NCBI RefSeq assembly: GCF_900128985.1
Contig: NZ_FQUC01000006.1
Coordinates: 158,732 to 222,731 of the forward strand
Direction: 5' to 3'
DNA length: 64,000 nt
Source: Indolivaga macrotermitis
GTDB lineage: Bacteria; Bacteroidota; Bacteroidia; Bacteroidales; Dysgonomonadaceae
This document shows positions 9,383 to 20,100 of this stretch, one piece after another. The notes under the pieces were generated by a model that saw only the letters and a program-made list of their open reading frames with translations, did not search any database and was not told the origin of the DNA. Within the stretch, counting starts at the first letter, position 1. Each line of letters begins with the position of its first letter. A program made the position numbers and the translations under genes.

Positions 9383-10261
9383 ATGAATACCATATTATCA
9401 AGTATTTCAACAGATAATGCGTCTGGCGAAATGGGTTGTTCTATTATTAAAGACTATATTATTTCCGATGGAAAAGGCAGTTGTAAACCTTTCTTTCTAG
9501 AACAACCAACAGCTATTCAAGGCATGATATTTATGCTTTGCAAAGGAGGTAAACTCTCCATGAAGATTAACTCTATAGAGTATACAATCAGAAAATACTC
9601 TTTACTCACCCTATTATCCGGAAGTATTTGTGAAACTATTGAGATTAGTGATGATTTCACATTCGAGTTTCTATTCTACTCTATTGACTTTTCGTTCGAA
9701 CTGAATATTCCTGTAAATATTGATTTATTGGAGAAGGTATCACGATTCCCCGTGGTCAATCTGGCAGAAGTTCAGTTTGAATCTATGCTTGACTTTCATT
9801 CATTTATGGCCAAACACCATGGGAATGAAGAACACAAATTCAGGGAACATCTTGCCAAAAATCTCCTAGCTTCATTTATGACGGAAATGTGTAATATTTA
9901 CGGCGAACCGAGAGAGCATAAGTCCTATAGCGATGTCTATGGGCGCAGGGCAGAGATATACCGGCATTTCTGTAAACTATTAATTGAATATATCAAAAAG
10001 GAAAGGACAGTACAGTTTTATGCGGATAAGATTTGCATTTGTCCCAAATATTTGTCGCAGTTAATTAAGCAAATCAGTGGGAAACCTATTATGGAATGGA
10101 TTAACGGATCGACTATAATTATTATTAAGTCTATGCTTAAAACATCTCCTATGTCTATCTCCCAGATAGCTGATGAACTGAATTTTCCTAATCCTTCGTT
10201 TTTTGGTTATTACTTTAAAAAACATACGGGTATGACACCATTACGATATCGTGAAAGTTGA
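9383..10261 (+). CDS. AraC-family transcriptional regulator
   Basis: 292 residues. The C-terminal third (about 190-290) is an AraC double helix-turn-helix: VQFYADKICICPKYLSQLIKQISGKPIMEWI gives the first motif and ISQIADELNFPNPSFFGYYFKKHTGMTPLRYR the second. The N-terminal half looks like a cupin-type sensor barrel, with no named ligand motif. It is divergent from marR-acrAB-oprM and shares its 224-base intergenic region, so it may modulate the efflux operon or simply be a neighbour. A weak hairpin (TCTTTTAG/CTAAAAGA, 10275-10301) follows the stop codon. Confidence 0.9.
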   Translation: MNTILSSISTDNASGEMGCSIIKDYIISDGKGSCKPFFLEQPTAIQGMIFMLCKGGKLSMKINSIEYTIRKYSLLTLLSGSICETIEISDDFTFEFLFYSIDFSFELNIPVNIDLLEKVSRFPVVNLAEVQFESMLDFHSFMAKHHGNEEHKFREHLAKNLLASFMTEMCNIYGEPREHKSYSDVYGRRAEIYRHFCKLLIEYIKKERTVQFYADKICICPKYLSQLIKQISGKPIMEWINGSTIIIIKSMLKTSPMSISQIADELNFPNPSFFGYYFKKHTGMTPLRYRES

Positions 10262-10458
10262 CATAATCCGTTCCTCTTTTAGCCGGATAAATACTAAAAG
10301 AAGAAAATAGAACATTTTGTTGGAAATATTAGACAAGGTTTATTTCAATTAATTTAAAACCTTTGTTTATACAATTCGGAGTCAGATTTTATCCTGAGGA
10401 TAGGCTTGACGGACATGATTTATTGCCTCCGGTATTTATTAATTAAGACAACAATCAT

Positions 10459-11604
10459 ATGGAGAACAGAACAATAACAATTGCCATACATACTCAAGGG
10501 AAGGCATTAAAACTAAAGCAGATACTCGAAAACGCAGGTATCCCTGTTTCATTCGAAGTATTGCACCGGGATAATACAGAAAAAAACACGGAGGGAATCG
10601 CTGTAAAGATTAACAAGTCGCAGCTATTCAACGCCTTGTCTGTTATAGAAGAGTATAAACTATTCAGTTATAACGACGCACAAACTTACAAAATAGATGA
10701 CGGACGCAAACGGATTCTGGTTGCTGTCGATTTCTCTTCGTATTCTATGAAAGCGTGTCATATTGCTTTCAGCATAGCAAAAAGTATGGGGGCAAAAGTA
10801 AAAATTTTCCATGTTTTCAACAGAATCCTTTTCCCTTTACATATGCCTTTTGCCGATATGTTAAAAGAAGAAGACGATCCCGGGATACTTGACAAAACAA
10901 GGAGGAAAATGCTGGATCTTTGTGTTGAAATAGATAAAAACATTACGGAGGGAATCTTTCCTTCTGTAAATTATTCGTATTCGCTAAGAGAAGGTATTGT
11001 TGAAGAAGAAATAGAAAGTTTTATCAGGGAATATAAGCCTGCTTTACTTGTAGTTGGGACAAAAGGAAAAAATAATAACCAGAGAAACCTCTTAGGCAGC
11101 GTTACCGCCGATATTATCGAGATGACAAATGTACCTGTATTGGCAGTGCCTGAGAAAGCTTTTATTAAGGACATCAACAGCGTTAAAGAACTTGCTTTTT
11201 TTACAAATATGTATAAGCGCGATTTAATATCTTTCGATTATCTGGTCAATTCCATATTACCCTATAAGAATATTAATATAACACTGGTTCATGTTCACAA
11301 CATCAAAAAGAAAGAAACAAGATGGACAGAGGCTGATATGTCGGATTTAAAAGATTTTTTCAAAGAAAAATATTCGAAACTGAATATTGAGTATAAGTTG
11401 ATAACTGTTAATAAAACCATTGATGCAATTCCTCTTGTAAAAGAATTCATCGAAAAACAGAACATTGATGTTGTGTCAGTTAATACACAACGCCGGAATT
11501 TATTAGGGCGGATATTTATCCCAAGTACCTCGCGTAAAATCCTCTCATCTTTAGATGTCGTATTACTTGCATTAAGAGGCGATAATTTTTTGCATCCGGA
11601 TTAA
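10459..11604 (+). CDS. Tandem universal stress protein with extra N-terminal domain
   Basis: 381 residues made of about 75 residues of an unassigned alpha/beta domain, then two UspA-like domains. The first Usp domain starts at KRILVAVDFSSYSMKACHIAF and ends with LVVGTKGKNNNQRNLLGSVTADI, close to the ATP-binding G-2x-G-9x-G pattern. The second, after VKELAFFTNMYKR, is more degenerate and ends SVNTQRRNLLGRIFIPSTSRKIL. Usp proteins act in the cytoplasm in stress and low-oxygen survival. The gene is alone, with cydDC convergent downstream, and a 197-base leader upstream shows no clear promoter. The N-terminal domain's role is unknown. Confidence 0.85.
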   Translation: MENRTITIAIHTQGKALKLKQILENAGIPVSFEVLHRDNTEKNTEGIAVKINKSQLFNALSVIEEYKLFSYNDAQTYKIDDGRKRILVAVDFSSYSMKACHIAFSIAKSMGAKVKIFHVFNRILFPLHMPFADMLKEEDDPGILDKTRRKMLDLCVEIDKNITEGIFPSVNYSYSLREGIVEEEIESFIREYKPALLVVGTKGKNNNQRNLLGSVTADIIEMTNVPVLAVPEKAFIKDINSVKELAFFTNMYKRDLISFDYLVNSILPYKNINITLVHVHNIKKKETRWTEADMSDLKDFFKEKYSKLNIEYKLITVNKTIDAIPLVKEFIEKQNIDVVSVNTQRRNLLGRIFIPSTSRKILSSLDVVLLALRGDNFLHPD

Positions 11605-11647
11605 GTAAGGGAAATAATTAACCGGGATCTAATAATAAAACTTATGC

Positions 11648-13246
11648 CTAAATACGTACTACCTTATCCACCACATATTCAAAATATTTTAGGTGGGTAG
11701 CCATCAGAATAGTGATATCCGGATATTGCTTCTTTATATTTTGGAAGATGGCAATCGCATTTTCAGTACTGATACCTGCTGTAGGCTCATCTACAACCAA
11801 CAGTTGCGGATTCTTGAGTAGTGCCTGCGCCAATAAAAGTTTTTTCCGTTGTCCTCCGCTCAATGTTTCGCCGTTTTCGCCTAACCAACTAGCCAGACCA
11901 TCAGGAAGGGACGAACGCCAGCTAGCCAGATCGACCGTATCCAAAACGTGTTCAATTTCTTCATCAGGATAACCCTCAAAGTTTTCACGTAGTGTCCCTG
12001 TAAGCAAATAAGCTTTTTGGGTAACATAAATACATTCGGGCACAGGTAAATGCGATAACACCTCATTGTCATTCCAGATCAATGCTCCTGTACGGCGATA
12101 TTCGGGATAAAATAAACTGTTCAATAAAGTGGTTTTACCTTTCCCTGTCTCTCCGAAAAGCGCAATCCATTCTCCTTTTTTGATTTCTAATGATACTTCG
12201 TTGGTAGATACAGTTGTTTCAGGGATTTTAGCACCTATATGTTTTAAACTTATATTTGCCAGATGCGAATTCACTTTTACATCTTCGACCGGCTGCTCTC
12301 CCTCAGCGAGAATCGAGTCAAGGTCTTTAATCTGATGTGCTACGGAACTTTTTTCTGATTTTCCGGAAAAGAGCATTTCCGACAATTCAGCTTGTGCCAT
12401 AATACCAAAGAAAACACCTAATGCTACAGGGGCATCTATTCCATAATTGCCCAAATTCCAAAGTAAGAATGCTGCAATATAACTAAATCCGAGTCCGGCA
12501 ACCAGTTGCAGCCAAAACGAATTGGTCTGTAGCTTATTTTCCGATTGTTCCAACTCCAGCATCCTTTGTTCATATTGTCCGATTGCTTTCTCTTCCAGAT
12601 TGTATTTCGAAATTTCGATCCTGCCTCTGAAACTTTGAATCAGAGCCTGATTATTCTCTTCGCGATGCAATTTAAGGTTTTCATATAGTTTCCTGTTTTT
12701 CCGAAAGAATAATTGGGGAACAATAAACAAAAGAATAGCCGAAGAAATAACAAATTCGATAGCTATAACCTGCGAAAAAACAATAAGGAAGAAAAAATAT
12801 ATACTAAGTGTAAGTATAAGCGCGGCAAACGGCAAAAGCCACAATAGAATGTGGTTCAAAATCTGGTCGACACCATATGTACTGTTTTCGAGTAATGCAG
12901 AGTTGTTATTAACTTGCTTTCTGAAATAAGAAAACTTAGCAACCGATTGGAATATATTCAATTGAAGCCTTTGCTGGGCATCCAGCGTTGACTTATGATT
13001 CTCCAATCGTTCGAAATATCTGGTTGCTGTACGCGACAGTGCCAGTAAACGGATAATAGCTGACGGAACCAAATACGAAAACAAGGTATTCGCAGTAACA
13101 AACACTACACTACAGATAGCCAGAAACCATCCGGAAATAGCCGGAAGAGCAACAAATGCCACTGTCCAGAGCAGCAATAAAAAAAGCCCCTTTAACCATT
13201 TGCCAGCTAAGGGCTGTAAGATATATTTTACGATAAATTTGTTCAT
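11648..13246 (-). CDS. cydC: CydC-like ABC exporter half (thiol/haem exporter for cytochrome bd assembly)
   Basis: Fused membrane-ATPase subunit, 532 residues from ATG at 13246. Six-helix ABC1 region at about 10-280, with the CydC-type stretch RLLALSRTATRYFERLENH. ATPase domain: Walker A GETGKGKTTLLN, signature LSGGQRKKLLLAQ, Walker B LLVVDEPTAG, switch ATHLK. In E. coli CydDC exports cysteine/glutathione and is linked to haem handling; it is needed for cytochrome bd. The ATG overlaps the stop of cydD (ATGA, 13243-13246), which decides this start over an upstream in-frame start at 13267. No cydAB is in the window. Confidence 0.88.
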   Translation of the reverse strand: MNKFIVKYILQPLAGKWLKGLFLLLLWTVAFVALPAISGWFLAICSVVFVTANTLFSYLVPSAIIRLLALSRTATRYFERLENHKSTLDAQQRLQLNIFQSVAKFSYFRKQVNNNSALLENSTYGVDQILNHILLWLLPFAALILTLSIYFFFLIVFSQVIAIEFVISSAILLFIVPQLFFRKNRKLYENLKLHREENNQALIQSFRGRIEISKYNLEEKAIGQYEQRMLELEQSENKLQTNSFWLQLVAGLGFSYIAAFLLWNLGNYGIDAPVALGVFFGIMAQAELSEMLFSGKSEKSSVAHQIKDLDSILAEGEQPVEDVKVNSHLANISLKHIGAKIPETTVSTNEVSLEIKKGEWIALFGETGKGKTTLLNSLFYPEYRRTGALIWNDNEVLSHLPVPECIYVTQKAYLLTGTLRENFEGYPDEEIEHVLDTVDLASWRSSLPDGLASWLGENGETLSGGQRKKLLLAQALLKNPQLLVVDEPTAGISTENAIAIFQNIKKQYPDITILMATHLKYFEYVVDKVVRI

Positions 13247-14886
13247 AACTTCATCTGCTCCCCCCAATTTAAATTCAGAATTGTATCGGCAACCGGGTCG
13301 AACATCTTCTCGTGTGACGCTACAATAACTAATCGGCTCTCAGCCAATTTCATTATTTGTGGAAGTATAATTTCAATAGTACCGGCATCCAGATTAGCGG
13401 TAGGTTCATCCAAAATAGCTATAGGTTTCGGATGCAGCATCATACGGGCAAGAGTAACTAATTGTTTTTCACCTCCTGAAAGTTGCTTTCCATTATGGCT
13501 CAATACGGTCTGCCAGCCATCCTCCTTTTTATCCAGAATTTTATCCAAAAATTCGGGGTAGCTGTCATTTGCATCTATTTTCTTTTCCAGAAAAATATTG
13601 TATTGAAGTGTCCCGTCAAAGATAAAAGGAAACTGATTCATATACGATGAATTTACATTGAGCCATTGTTGAGACCACTCATTGTCTTTTCCGTTTACAG
13701 AGATCGTACCATCTTCGGCAAATAAACTCCCTGCACAGATTTTTAATAAAGTAGATTTACCGGAGCCCGAAATACCTTTTACCAATACTAATCCTTTATC
13801 GGGTAATTTCAGGTGTATGTTATGCAGTACTTTCACCGGCGAATCGGGATAAGCAAAGTTCAACCCTTTGATGTCAAGAGCCCTCAACATTTCGTCCATC
13901 TCTGTCTTAGTAGTGCTTATGTCTTTATTTAGTATCGGCATCACTAGTTTTGCAGATGCTAAAGCCTTATTACGATCATGGTAAGCACTTACAAATTTCC
14001 GTAAATAAAAGAAAAAATAAGGAGATAGGGTTAATAAGAACAAGGCAATACGGAAATCATAACCTTTTCCGTAATTAGGTCCCGTCATAATCCCGAGAAG
14101 GCTCATCCCGAAATATATCGCAATAGCAGCTATAGAAATTGTAACAAAAAGCTCCAATACTGCCGAAGAAAGAATAGCTACCCGCATAACATTGGTGGTC
14201 GCTTTGTTCAATTCTTTACTTTTTTCGGACAAAAAACCGTATTGGGCTTTAAAGTTGTTTAAATTGACAATCTCCGCGACAGTCTGCAGGCGATTGTAAA
14301 AAACAGCCGAATATTTCAAGAAAAGATTGATATGCTTCTTATGAAGCGCTTCGGCACCAACACCAATAACGATCATTTGCATCGGTATAACCAAAAATGA
14401 AACCAATAGTACGAGGGCAACCCATTTTTCGACCCAAAAACAGACCACTAATAACATTCCGCTAACTAAAACCGATGCAACGGCATACGGAATGAAGAAA
14501 GCATAGAAAGGTTTTAAGTCATCGCTTACCCGGGTTACGAGCAATGTACTCGAAATAGAATCAAACTCGTTGCTGTTCAACAAGATCGGATAAAGCTTCT
14601 TTTTTATTTTCGAAACAATGATATTTCCTGCATTGTAATTAAACTGCGATGCAAAATGAGCAAAGATATATCTGGCGGTAAGAAACGCCAATGCATATAA
14701 AAGGACATTGGGCAAAATAAGTCCGTCATTGAGCCACGAAGCAGCGAATCCGGACAAGTACCAGCAAAAAAAGACAAAACAACCTGCACTTATAATAGTA
14801 AATACCGAAGCTAAGATATACTCACCTTTTGCTTCAGCTAATTTTTGACCCAGCCATCGGGAAGCATTTTCCTGATTTGAATTCAT
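13243..14886 (-). CDS. cydD: CydD-like ABC exporter half
   Basis: 547 residues, partner of the CydC-like protein encoded immediately downstream with a 4-base overlap. ABC1 membrane region at about 20-300, including the CydD-like string YNRLQTVAEI followed by AVLELFVTISIAAIAIYFG. ATPase domain: Walker A GISGSGKSTLLK, signature LSGGEKQLVTLAR, Walker B AILDEPTANLD, switch ASHEK. The pair is expected to form a heterodimeric exporter in the inner membrane, supporting respiratory oxidase assembly and periplasmic redox balance. A thiol-active quinone reductase gene is next upstream, also on the minus strand, but the 294-base gap makes co-transcription unlikely. Confidence 0.88.
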   Translation of the reverse strand: MNSNQENASRWLGQKLAEAKGEYILASVFTIISAGCFVFFCWYLSGFAASWLNDGLILPNVLLYALAFLTARYIFAHFASQFNYNAGNIIVSKIKKKLYPILLNSNEFDSISSTLLVTRVSDDLKPFYAFFIPYAVASVLVSGMLLVVCFWVEKWVALVLLVSFLVIPMQMIVIGVGAEALHKKHINLFLKYSAVFYNRLQTVAEIVNLNNFKAQYGFLSEKSKELNKATTNVMRVAILSSAVLELFVTISIAAIAIYFGMSLLGIMTGPNYGKGYDFRIALFLLTLSPYFFFYLRKFVSAYHDRNKALASAKLVMPILNKDISTTKTEMDEMLRALDIKGLNFAYPDSPVKVLHNIHLKLPDKGLVLVKGISGSGKSTLLKICAGSLFAEDGTISVNGKDNEWSQQWLNVNSSYMNQFPFIFDGTLQYNIFLEKKIDANDSYPEFLDKILDKKEDGWQTVLSHNGKQLSGGEKQLVTLARMMLHPKPIAILDEPTANLDAGTIEIILPQIMKLAESRLVIVASHEKMFDPVADTILNLNWGEQMKL

Positions 14887-15180
14887 TGATTATCTGTGAT
14901 TTTAATTTCCATTGCTGAAAATGAACGGGAATTAAATACCGGAGAGGTTTTCATTCCCTTACTAACAAAGATAATTATTTATCCAAACAATTATAAAAAG
15001 AAAGGTATAATCAATTTTGGGCATTGTGTTTAACAACTTTGCCGCTTATAGTATTTTTTATTCCTGATTAATTGTAGAAGCACTCTACTATCGAAAGTGT
15101 GGATAGGTTACGTCCAATCTCAGTCCTCTTTAAGTTGGATCTTATTGATAAAATCTATGATATATAAAATATAATTTATG

Positions 15181-15738
15181 CTAAAGCAATTCTATCTGTT
15201 TCAGTAATGTTTCGGCATGAGTAATAGACTTTATCCGCATTTGTTCCAGTTTCTCCTCATCATTCCGGTTCGCATAAGATAATCCTCCAGTATAAACATA
15301 ACCCTGCCATTCCATTCCGCAAAGTACAGCAAACTGCTTAAAAGCCGGCATAAACTCTTCAATTGTATAGTTTTGTAGTCCTCCGTGTTTGTACATCTCC
15401 TCCGGTGCACCGGAAGTGAACGATAATAATAGTTTCTTACCATGCAGTTTATCTCCCGTTGAGCCATGTGAAAAACCATGAACAAAGACGTCTTCCATCC
15501 ACTTTTTCATCAATGAAGGCATTCCATACCAGAAGAATGGAAATTGGAGTACAATTACATCTGCACCTGTCAATCGCTGCTGCTCGGCAGATACATCAAT
15601 ACAGAAGTCAGGGTATAATTTATCAAGAAGCGCAAATTCAGCCTGAGGTAAAATGCTTTGTAACTTATCCAGAATTATTCTATTTGCAAAAGACTGATTC
15701 AGGTCAGTATGACCCGAAACGATTAATATTCTCTTCAT
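15181..15738 (-). CDS. NAD(P)H:quinone oxidoreductase, flavodoxin-fold (MdaB/KefF-like)
   Basis: 185-residue cytoplasmic flavoprotein of the NAD(P)H dehydrogenase (quinone) family. It starts MKRILIVSGHTDLNQSFANR, the flavin phosphate loop, followed by DVIVLQFPFFWYGMPSLMKKWMEDVF and the LLSFTSGAPEEMY segment typical of the fold. Such enzymes reduce quinones by two electrons, avoiding semiquinone radicals. It stands alone between cydDC and the metal efflux locus. The 240 bases upstream separate it from the divergent cusB-like gene and contain the repeats at 15870-15913. Confidence 0.88.
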   Translation of the reverse strand: MKRILIVSGHTDLNQSFANRIILDKLQSILPQAEFALLDKLYPDFCIDVSAEQQRLTGADVIVLQFPFFWYGMPSLMKKWMEDVFVHGFSHGSTGDKLHGKKLLLSFTSGAPEEMYKHGGLQNYTIEEFMPAFKQFAVLCGMEWQGYVYTGGLSYANRNDEEKLEQMRIKSITHAETLLKQIELL

Positions 15739-15869
15739 TTTTCTTTTTTTTTACTAATGTCATTTTGAACAATGCAAATATATAAAAAGTACTGTTTTTG
15801 TTATTTGCCGTAAGGCTCATTGTATTTTGCTGACAAGCTTATTACAGTACTTAATCACGCACTACGGCA

Positions 15870-15913
15870 TTTTCTAATAGTTTTCTAATAGCATTCTAAT
15901 ACCTCTCTAACAG
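15870..15913 (+). promoter_or_regulatory. Four 11-bp direct repeats, candidate response-regulator binding array
   Basis: Four tandem 11-base units: TTTTCTAATAG (15870), TTTTCTAATAG (15881), CATTCTAATAC (15892), CTCTCTAACAG (15903), with core TCTAAYA. One unit per helical turn is typical of OmpR/PhoB-family activators. The array ends 20 bases before the -7 element and covers the -33 position. The likely binder is the regulator encoded at 21616-22305 (inference). Confidence 0.65.
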
Positions 15914-15933
15914 GGCAAAATAAAGGAACAGGT

Positions 15934-15941
15934 TACTTTTG
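15934..15941 (+). promoter_or_regulatory. -7 promoter element of the metal efflux operon
   Basis: TACTTTTG matches the Bacteroidota -7 consensus TAnnTTTG and lies 37 bases before the ATG at 15979. No -33 TTTG is present at the right distance; the direct-repeat array occupies that place, which suggests activator dependence. Confidence 0.6.
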
Positions 15942-15978
15942 CCTCCCAATAAAATAAGTTTCAAAAAAGAGAGAATGT

Positions 15979-17088
15979 ATGAAAAACAAAAAACAATTGA
16001 CGATTGTATTATTGTTACCATTGATATGCTTTATCACCTGTAAGAATAAAGAAGCAGACAGCGAAGCTACGGCTTATCAGATAAAAGGCGACACAGTTTA
16101 TGTAAGCGGGAATAATATTCTCGCATCAAAAATAAAACTATCGGATGTCGAAATTGAATCACATTCGAAAGAAGTAATAACAGCAGGTACTGTTCAGCCA
16201 ATCCCTACCCAGTTTGCCTACATTGCCCCACCCTTTTCCGGAAGGATTATCAAATCATATATAAAACTGGGACAAACAATTAAAGCGAATACTCCCCTCT
16301 TCGAAATAATTTCCCCCGATTTCACTGCAACTCAAAAAGATTTCTTTCAAGCCCGTTCATCCAGAGAGTTAGCTCAAAAGGAATTGAAACGGAAGAAAGA
16401 TCTGATAAAAAACGGAGTAGGTTCACAAAAAGAACTGGAAGAAGCATTAAGTGCCTTACAAATAGCAGAAAAAGAATACGAAAACTCCTATGCTGCTTTA
16501 TTGGTCTATCAGATAAATCCGGAGAATATGGTATTAGGACAATCTCTTACAGTACGTTCTCCAATCTCAGGGTATATTATTGAAAACAATATTGTAACAG
16601 GTCAATACATTAAAGACGATTCTGAACCTATAGCAATTGTGGCCGATCTCTCGCAGGTATGGATCACTGCGCAGGTGAAAGAAAAAGATATACGGTTTAT
16701 CCACGAAGGAGACAACATCGAAATGCATATGTCAGCTTATCCCGAAAAGATTATCAGTGGTAAAGTATTTCATATAGAGGAAGCTGTAGACGAAGCCACG
16801 CGTTCAATAAAAGTATTATCTATTTGCGAAAACAAAGAGCAGCTTCTCAAAATAGGGATGTATTGTACAATACATTTTCTTCATAAAGCTTCTGATTTTA
16901 TCCACATCCCCGAAACCGCCTTACTACAAGGAGAAAAAGACAGTTATATCTACACCGAAATAGCAGCGAATACATATTTACGCACACCTGTGGAAGTAGA
17001 AGCTTTGAAAAACGGGAAAGCTGTAATATCGAAAGGACTTGATGCTGGCAGTAAGATAATAAGCGAAGGAGGGTACTATTTAAAATAA
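15979..17088 (+). CDS. cusB: CusB/CzcB-type periplasmic adaptor
   Basis: 369-residue membrane fusion protein of a metal efflux complex, linking the CusA-type pump to the outer-membrane channel. An N-terminal export segment ends in FITC around residue 21, a plausible though non-ideal lipobox. Lipoyl half-motifs (APPFSGRIIKSYIKLGQTIKANTPLF and SPISGYIIENNIVTGQYI) flank an alpha-hairpin at about 115-170 that is rich in Lys and Glu; beta-barrel domains follow. It lacks the N-terminal Met/His-rich metal-binding extension seen in some CusB proteins. First gene of a cusB-cusA-cusC-like operon ending at 21494, with a two-component system after it. Confidence 0.92.
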   Translation: MKNKKQLTIVLLLPLICFITCKNKEADSEATAYQIKGDTVYVSGNNILASKIKLSDVEIESHSKEVITAGTVQPIPTQFAYIAPPFSGRIIKSYIKLGQTIKANTPLFEIISPDFTATQKDFFQARSSRELAQKELKRKKDLIKNGVGSQKELEEALSALQIAEKEYENSYAALLVYQINPENMVLGQSLTVRSPISGYIIENNIVTGQYIKDDSEPIAIVADLSQVWITAQVKEKDIRFIHEGDNIEMHMSAYPEKIISGKVFHIEEAVDEATRSIKVLSICENKEQLLKIGMYCTIHFLHKASDFIHIPETALLQGEKDSYIYTEIAANTYLRTPVEVEALKNGKAVISKGLDAGSKIISEGGYYLK

Positions 17089-17152
17089 CATCACAAAAAT
17101 CCAATGGAATTATCATTTCCGAGTATGTGATAACCATTGTTCAAAATAGATT

Positions 17153-20100
17153 ATGAAAAAAGATTTAATGTTGACTGTAATACAAAAACGGTGGGTAATA
17201 CTCTGCCTGTTTATCATACTTTGCATCTTCGGATATTATTCATGGAAGCAATTATCCATCGAAGCATATCCGGATATTGCCGATGTTACGTCACAGGTAG
17301 TGACTCAAGTTCCGGGACTGGCAGCCGAAGAGGTTGAACAACAAATAACAATACCTATAGAGAGGGCTCTGAACGGATTACCGGGTATGTATGTAATGCG
17401 GAGTAAAAGTACGTTCGGATTATCGATGATCACTATCGTTTTTAAAGACGGGATAGAAGATTATTGGAGCCGCCAACGGGTACAGGAAAGATTAAACGAG
17501 GTTGAACTTCCTTATGGAGCTATACCCGGATTAGATCCGTTGACCTCGCCCACAGGAGAAATTTACCGTTATATTATAGAAAGCGATAAACATTCGCTAA
17601 GGGAACTTACTGATTTACAGAACTGGGTGATCATTCCCCGTATAAAGCAAGTACCGGGAGTAGCCGATGTTAGTAATTTCGGAGGAATAACAACTCAATA
17701 TCAGGTAGAAATAGATCCTCAAAAGCTGGAACAATATCATTTATCATTAGATCAGGTAATTGAAGCAATTGAGAATAATAATTCGAATGTAGGAGGAAGT
17801 ATACTCAATCGGGGAGATTTAGGATATGTGGTAAGAGGTATCGGACTTATTTCCGATTTGGATGATCTGGGCAAGATTGTTGTCAGCTCAGAAAACGGCG
17901 TCCCTGTTTTCCTGAACGAAATAGGTAAACTCAAGTATGGAAATCTCGAACGCAAAGGTGTTTTCGGATATAGTGACCGTAAACGCGAATACTCGGAAAG
18001 TATAGAAGGAATAGTCCTTCTTTTGAAACACGAGAATCCGTCTGTAGTTCTTGAAGGCATTAAGAATGCAGTAGAGGAACTGAATAAAGAAACTCTGCCC
18101 GAAGGTGTAAATATACACACCTTCCTCGACCGTACCGAATTAGTTGACACCACCTTGTCTACAGTTTCCCGTACTTTATTGGAAGGGATGATACTGGTAA
18201 TCGTTGTTCTCATTATCTTTTTGGGTAATTGGCGCGGGGCTTTATTAGTTGCTGTTACTATTCCTATATCATTACTTATCGCTTTTATACTGATGCACCT
18301 GACCGATATTCCGGCTAACTTATTATCTCTGGGAGCAATCGATTTTGGTATTATAGTAGATGGTGCCATTGTGATGATGGAAACAATATTGAAGAAACGG
18401 GAAGATCATCCTCAAGAATATCTGGAAGAGAAGAGTATTACAAGACGAGTTACCGACGTTGCCAAACCCATTGCATTTGCTACAATCATTATCATTACAG
18501 CCTATCTGCCGCTTTTCGCCTTCGAACGGGTCGAACGTAAATTATTTACACCGATGGCATTTACTGTAAGTTACGCACTCTTAGGCGCACTGCTGGTTGC
18601 TTTATTCCTTATACCGGGTATCGGATATGCCCTTTATCGTAAACCGAGGAAAATATATCATAATAAATGGCTCGAAAAACTAACTCTGAAATATTCATCA
18701 GCAGTAAATAAGATACTGATTAAACCCCGTAAAATAATAACATCTGTTATCGCTATTTTCATTTGTGCAATCGGATTGACTCTATTTGTAGGAAAAGATT
18801 TTTTGCCTGTACTGGACGAAGGTTCCATATGGTTACAGGTAAATCTTCCACCCGGAATAACAGTAGAAAAATCAAGAGAATTATCCGACACGCTCCGTCA
18901 ACGAACTATGAAGTATGACGAGGTTACTTATATTGCCGTTCAGGCAGGACGAAACGATGACGGCACCGATCCCTTCACCCCTTCGCACTTCGAAGTTTCG
19001 ATAGGGATAAAGCCATATAATGAGTGGCCTGGCGGAAAAACAAAAAACGACCTGATAGAAGAATTGTCTAAAGAATATGAGTCATTACCGGGTTTCCGTG
19101 TCGGATTTAGCCAACCTATGATCGACGGAGTCATGGACAAAATAGCAGGAGCACATAGCGAACTTGTTGTAAAAATATATGGGGATGATTTCAAAGAAAC
19201 CCGCCGGATAGCAGAAGACATATTGAATACATTGAAAAATGTAGATGGAGCCGTAGATCTGGACATCGATCAAGAGCCCCCTCTACCCCAACTCCAAGTT
19301 CATATGAACAGAGATGCCATTGCGCGTTACGGGCTGAATGTTTCGGATGTAAGTAACCTGATAGAAGTAGCTATAGGAGGAAAAGCTATATCGCAAATTT
19401 ATCAGAATGACAGGGTATACGATATTACTTGCAAATATGATGAGAACTCGCGTAATACTCCCGAAAAAATAGCAGGATTGATGCTAACATCTGCAACCGG
19501 AGCTAAAATTCCGTTATCGCAAGTTGCTGATATAAAACTGAGTATAGGAGAAAGTACCATAACCCGGGAAATGAATAAACGCCACCTGACTGTAAAACTA
19601 AACCTCCGTGGACGGGATCTTGCCTCATTTCTAAAGGAAAGCCAATCTGAAATAGAGAAAAATATAGTGTATGATCATAATAAATACCATATTAAATGGG
19701 GTGGACAGTTCGAAAATCAAAACAGGGCTTATTCGCGCTTAGCAGTAATTGTTCCGCTGGCGTTAGCGATTATGTTCGTGCTCCTCTATTCCGCATTCGG
19801 TAAATTCCGACAGGCAGGGTTAGTCTTAGCAATTGTGCCTTTGGCTTTGTTCGGAGGAATGCTGGCATTGAATATACGGGGTATGACACTGAATGTATCT
19901 TCGGCGGTCGGCTTCATTGCTTTGTTCGGAGTAGCTATTCAAAACGGAGTAATTATGATCTCACATATCAATAGTCTACGGAAAGATGGGATGCCTTTAT
20001 ATGGAGCTGTATCCGACGGGGCACGCCACCGTTTCCGTCCGGTATTAATGACTGCAACTGTAGCTATATTAGGTTTATTACCGGCTTCTCTGGCTACAGG

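Noticed and set aside
14887..15180. Possible small gene upstream of cydD
   Set aside because: No open frame with start, ribosome site and coding character; left as plain intergenic sequence.
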